Source: Mucilaginibacter sp. (GTDB lineage Bacteria; Bacteroidota; Bacteroidia; Sphingobacteriales; Sphingobacteriaceae). Taken from it: DNA of 6,087 nt. The DNA lies in the NCBI GenBank assembly GCA_019235595.1, contig JAFAKI010000211.1, positions 1 to 6,087 of the forward strand. Direction: 5' to 3'. Made by a program: the position numbers and the translations under genes. The notes beneath the pieces were generated by a model. The model did not search any database, was not told the origin of the DNA, and worked only from the letters and a program-made list of their open reading frames with translations. Positions 5,843 to 6,087 of the stretch are shown here, one piece after another. Every line of letters begins with the position of its first letter. Position 1 is the stretch's first letter.

Positions 5843-6087
5843 ATGATTCTGGAGAACGATAACCCCTACAACAAGCCCACTACCAATGAAAGACGCAGCA
5901 GAATTACTAACCCAACACCCTACGGTGGTCTCGGTAAGTTACCGCCTCAGGCAGTCGATTTGGAAGAGGCGGTGCTTGGCGCACTCATGCTCGAGAAGGA
6001 CGCCTTATCCTCTGTAATCGACATACTTAAGCCTGAGGTTTTTTATAAAGACAGCCACCAGAAAATATTCAAGACCATACGGTATCT
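5843..6087 (+). CDS. dnaB: Replicative DNA helicase DnaB, N-terminal part (3' end outside window)
   Basis: The frame from the ATG at 5843 stays open for 81 codons to the window end. After a polar, Asn- and Arg-rich leader of about 32 residues comes GKLPPQAVDLEEAVLGALML, then EKDALSSVIDILKPEVFYKDSHQKIFKTI. This is the start of the DnaB N-terminal (DnaB_N, primase-interacting) helical domain and is strongly characteristic of the hexameric helicase that unwinds DNA at the replication fork and recruits primase. The RecA-like motor domain lies outside the window, so intactness and the presence of inteins cannot be judged. The ATG is the first after an in-frame TAA at 5807-5809. The next in-frame ATG falls inside the conserved domain, so 5843 is the best start. 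It is divergent from rlmB. Confidence 0.93.
   Translation, partial: MILENDNPYNKPTTNERRSRITNPTPYGGLGKLPPQAVDLEEAVLGALMLEKDALSSVIDILKPEVFYKDSHQKIFKTIRY

Overview
The window looks like chromosomal DNA from a member of the Bacteroidota, most likely a Sphingobacteriaceae-type organism such as Mucilaginibacter or Pedobacter. The genus is inferred from protein style, not proven. Four things point that way: an OmpA-family protein with the stretch that usually precedes OmpA_C in this phylum; a 731-residue RecQ with an extra C-terminal region after HRDC; A-rich leaders with little Shine-Dalgarno signal; and promoter-like boxes fitting the phylum's TAnnTTTG / TTG pattern instead of the E. coli one.

Layout from left to right. 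(1) The 3' end of a + strand OmpA/peptidoglycan-binding outer-membrane protein gene (1-545), cut by the window start. (2) A short convergent gap with a three-copy AGAGATT repeat and a weak hairpin. (3) A - strand gene for an unrecognised two-helix membrane protein with a BamE/SmpA-like periplasmic domain (610-1098). (4) A clear hairpin terminator (1133-1156), then recQ on the - strand (1184-3379). (5) A 243-bp A/T-rich divergent spacer. (6) manC, mannose-1-phosphate guanylyltransferase, on the + strand (3623-4708). (7) A 79-bp convergent spacer made almost wholly of four related 13-mers, two in each orientation. (8) rlmB, a SpoU/TrmH-type 23S rRNA 2'-O-methyltransferase, on the - strand (4788-5552). 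(9) A 290-bp A/T-rich divergent spacer with a good rlmB promoter and a dnaB-proximal box and palindrome. (10) The first 81 codons of dnaB, the replicative helicase, on the + strand (5843 to the window end).

These are mostly housekeeping genes: DNA repair and replication, rRNA modification, sugar-nucleotide supply for surface polysaccharide, and envelope anchoring. Each gene is on its own transcription unit or nearly so, because neighbours are convergent, divergent or separated by a terminator. I see no operon that ties their functions together. There is no mobile element, CRISPR array, tRNA or rRNA, and I found no convincing new multi-gene system. The parts most worth a second look are the mirrored 13-mer array between manC and rlmB, the uncharacterised BamE-like membrane protein, and the start region of dnaB, where a promoter-like box lies only four bases from the ATG.
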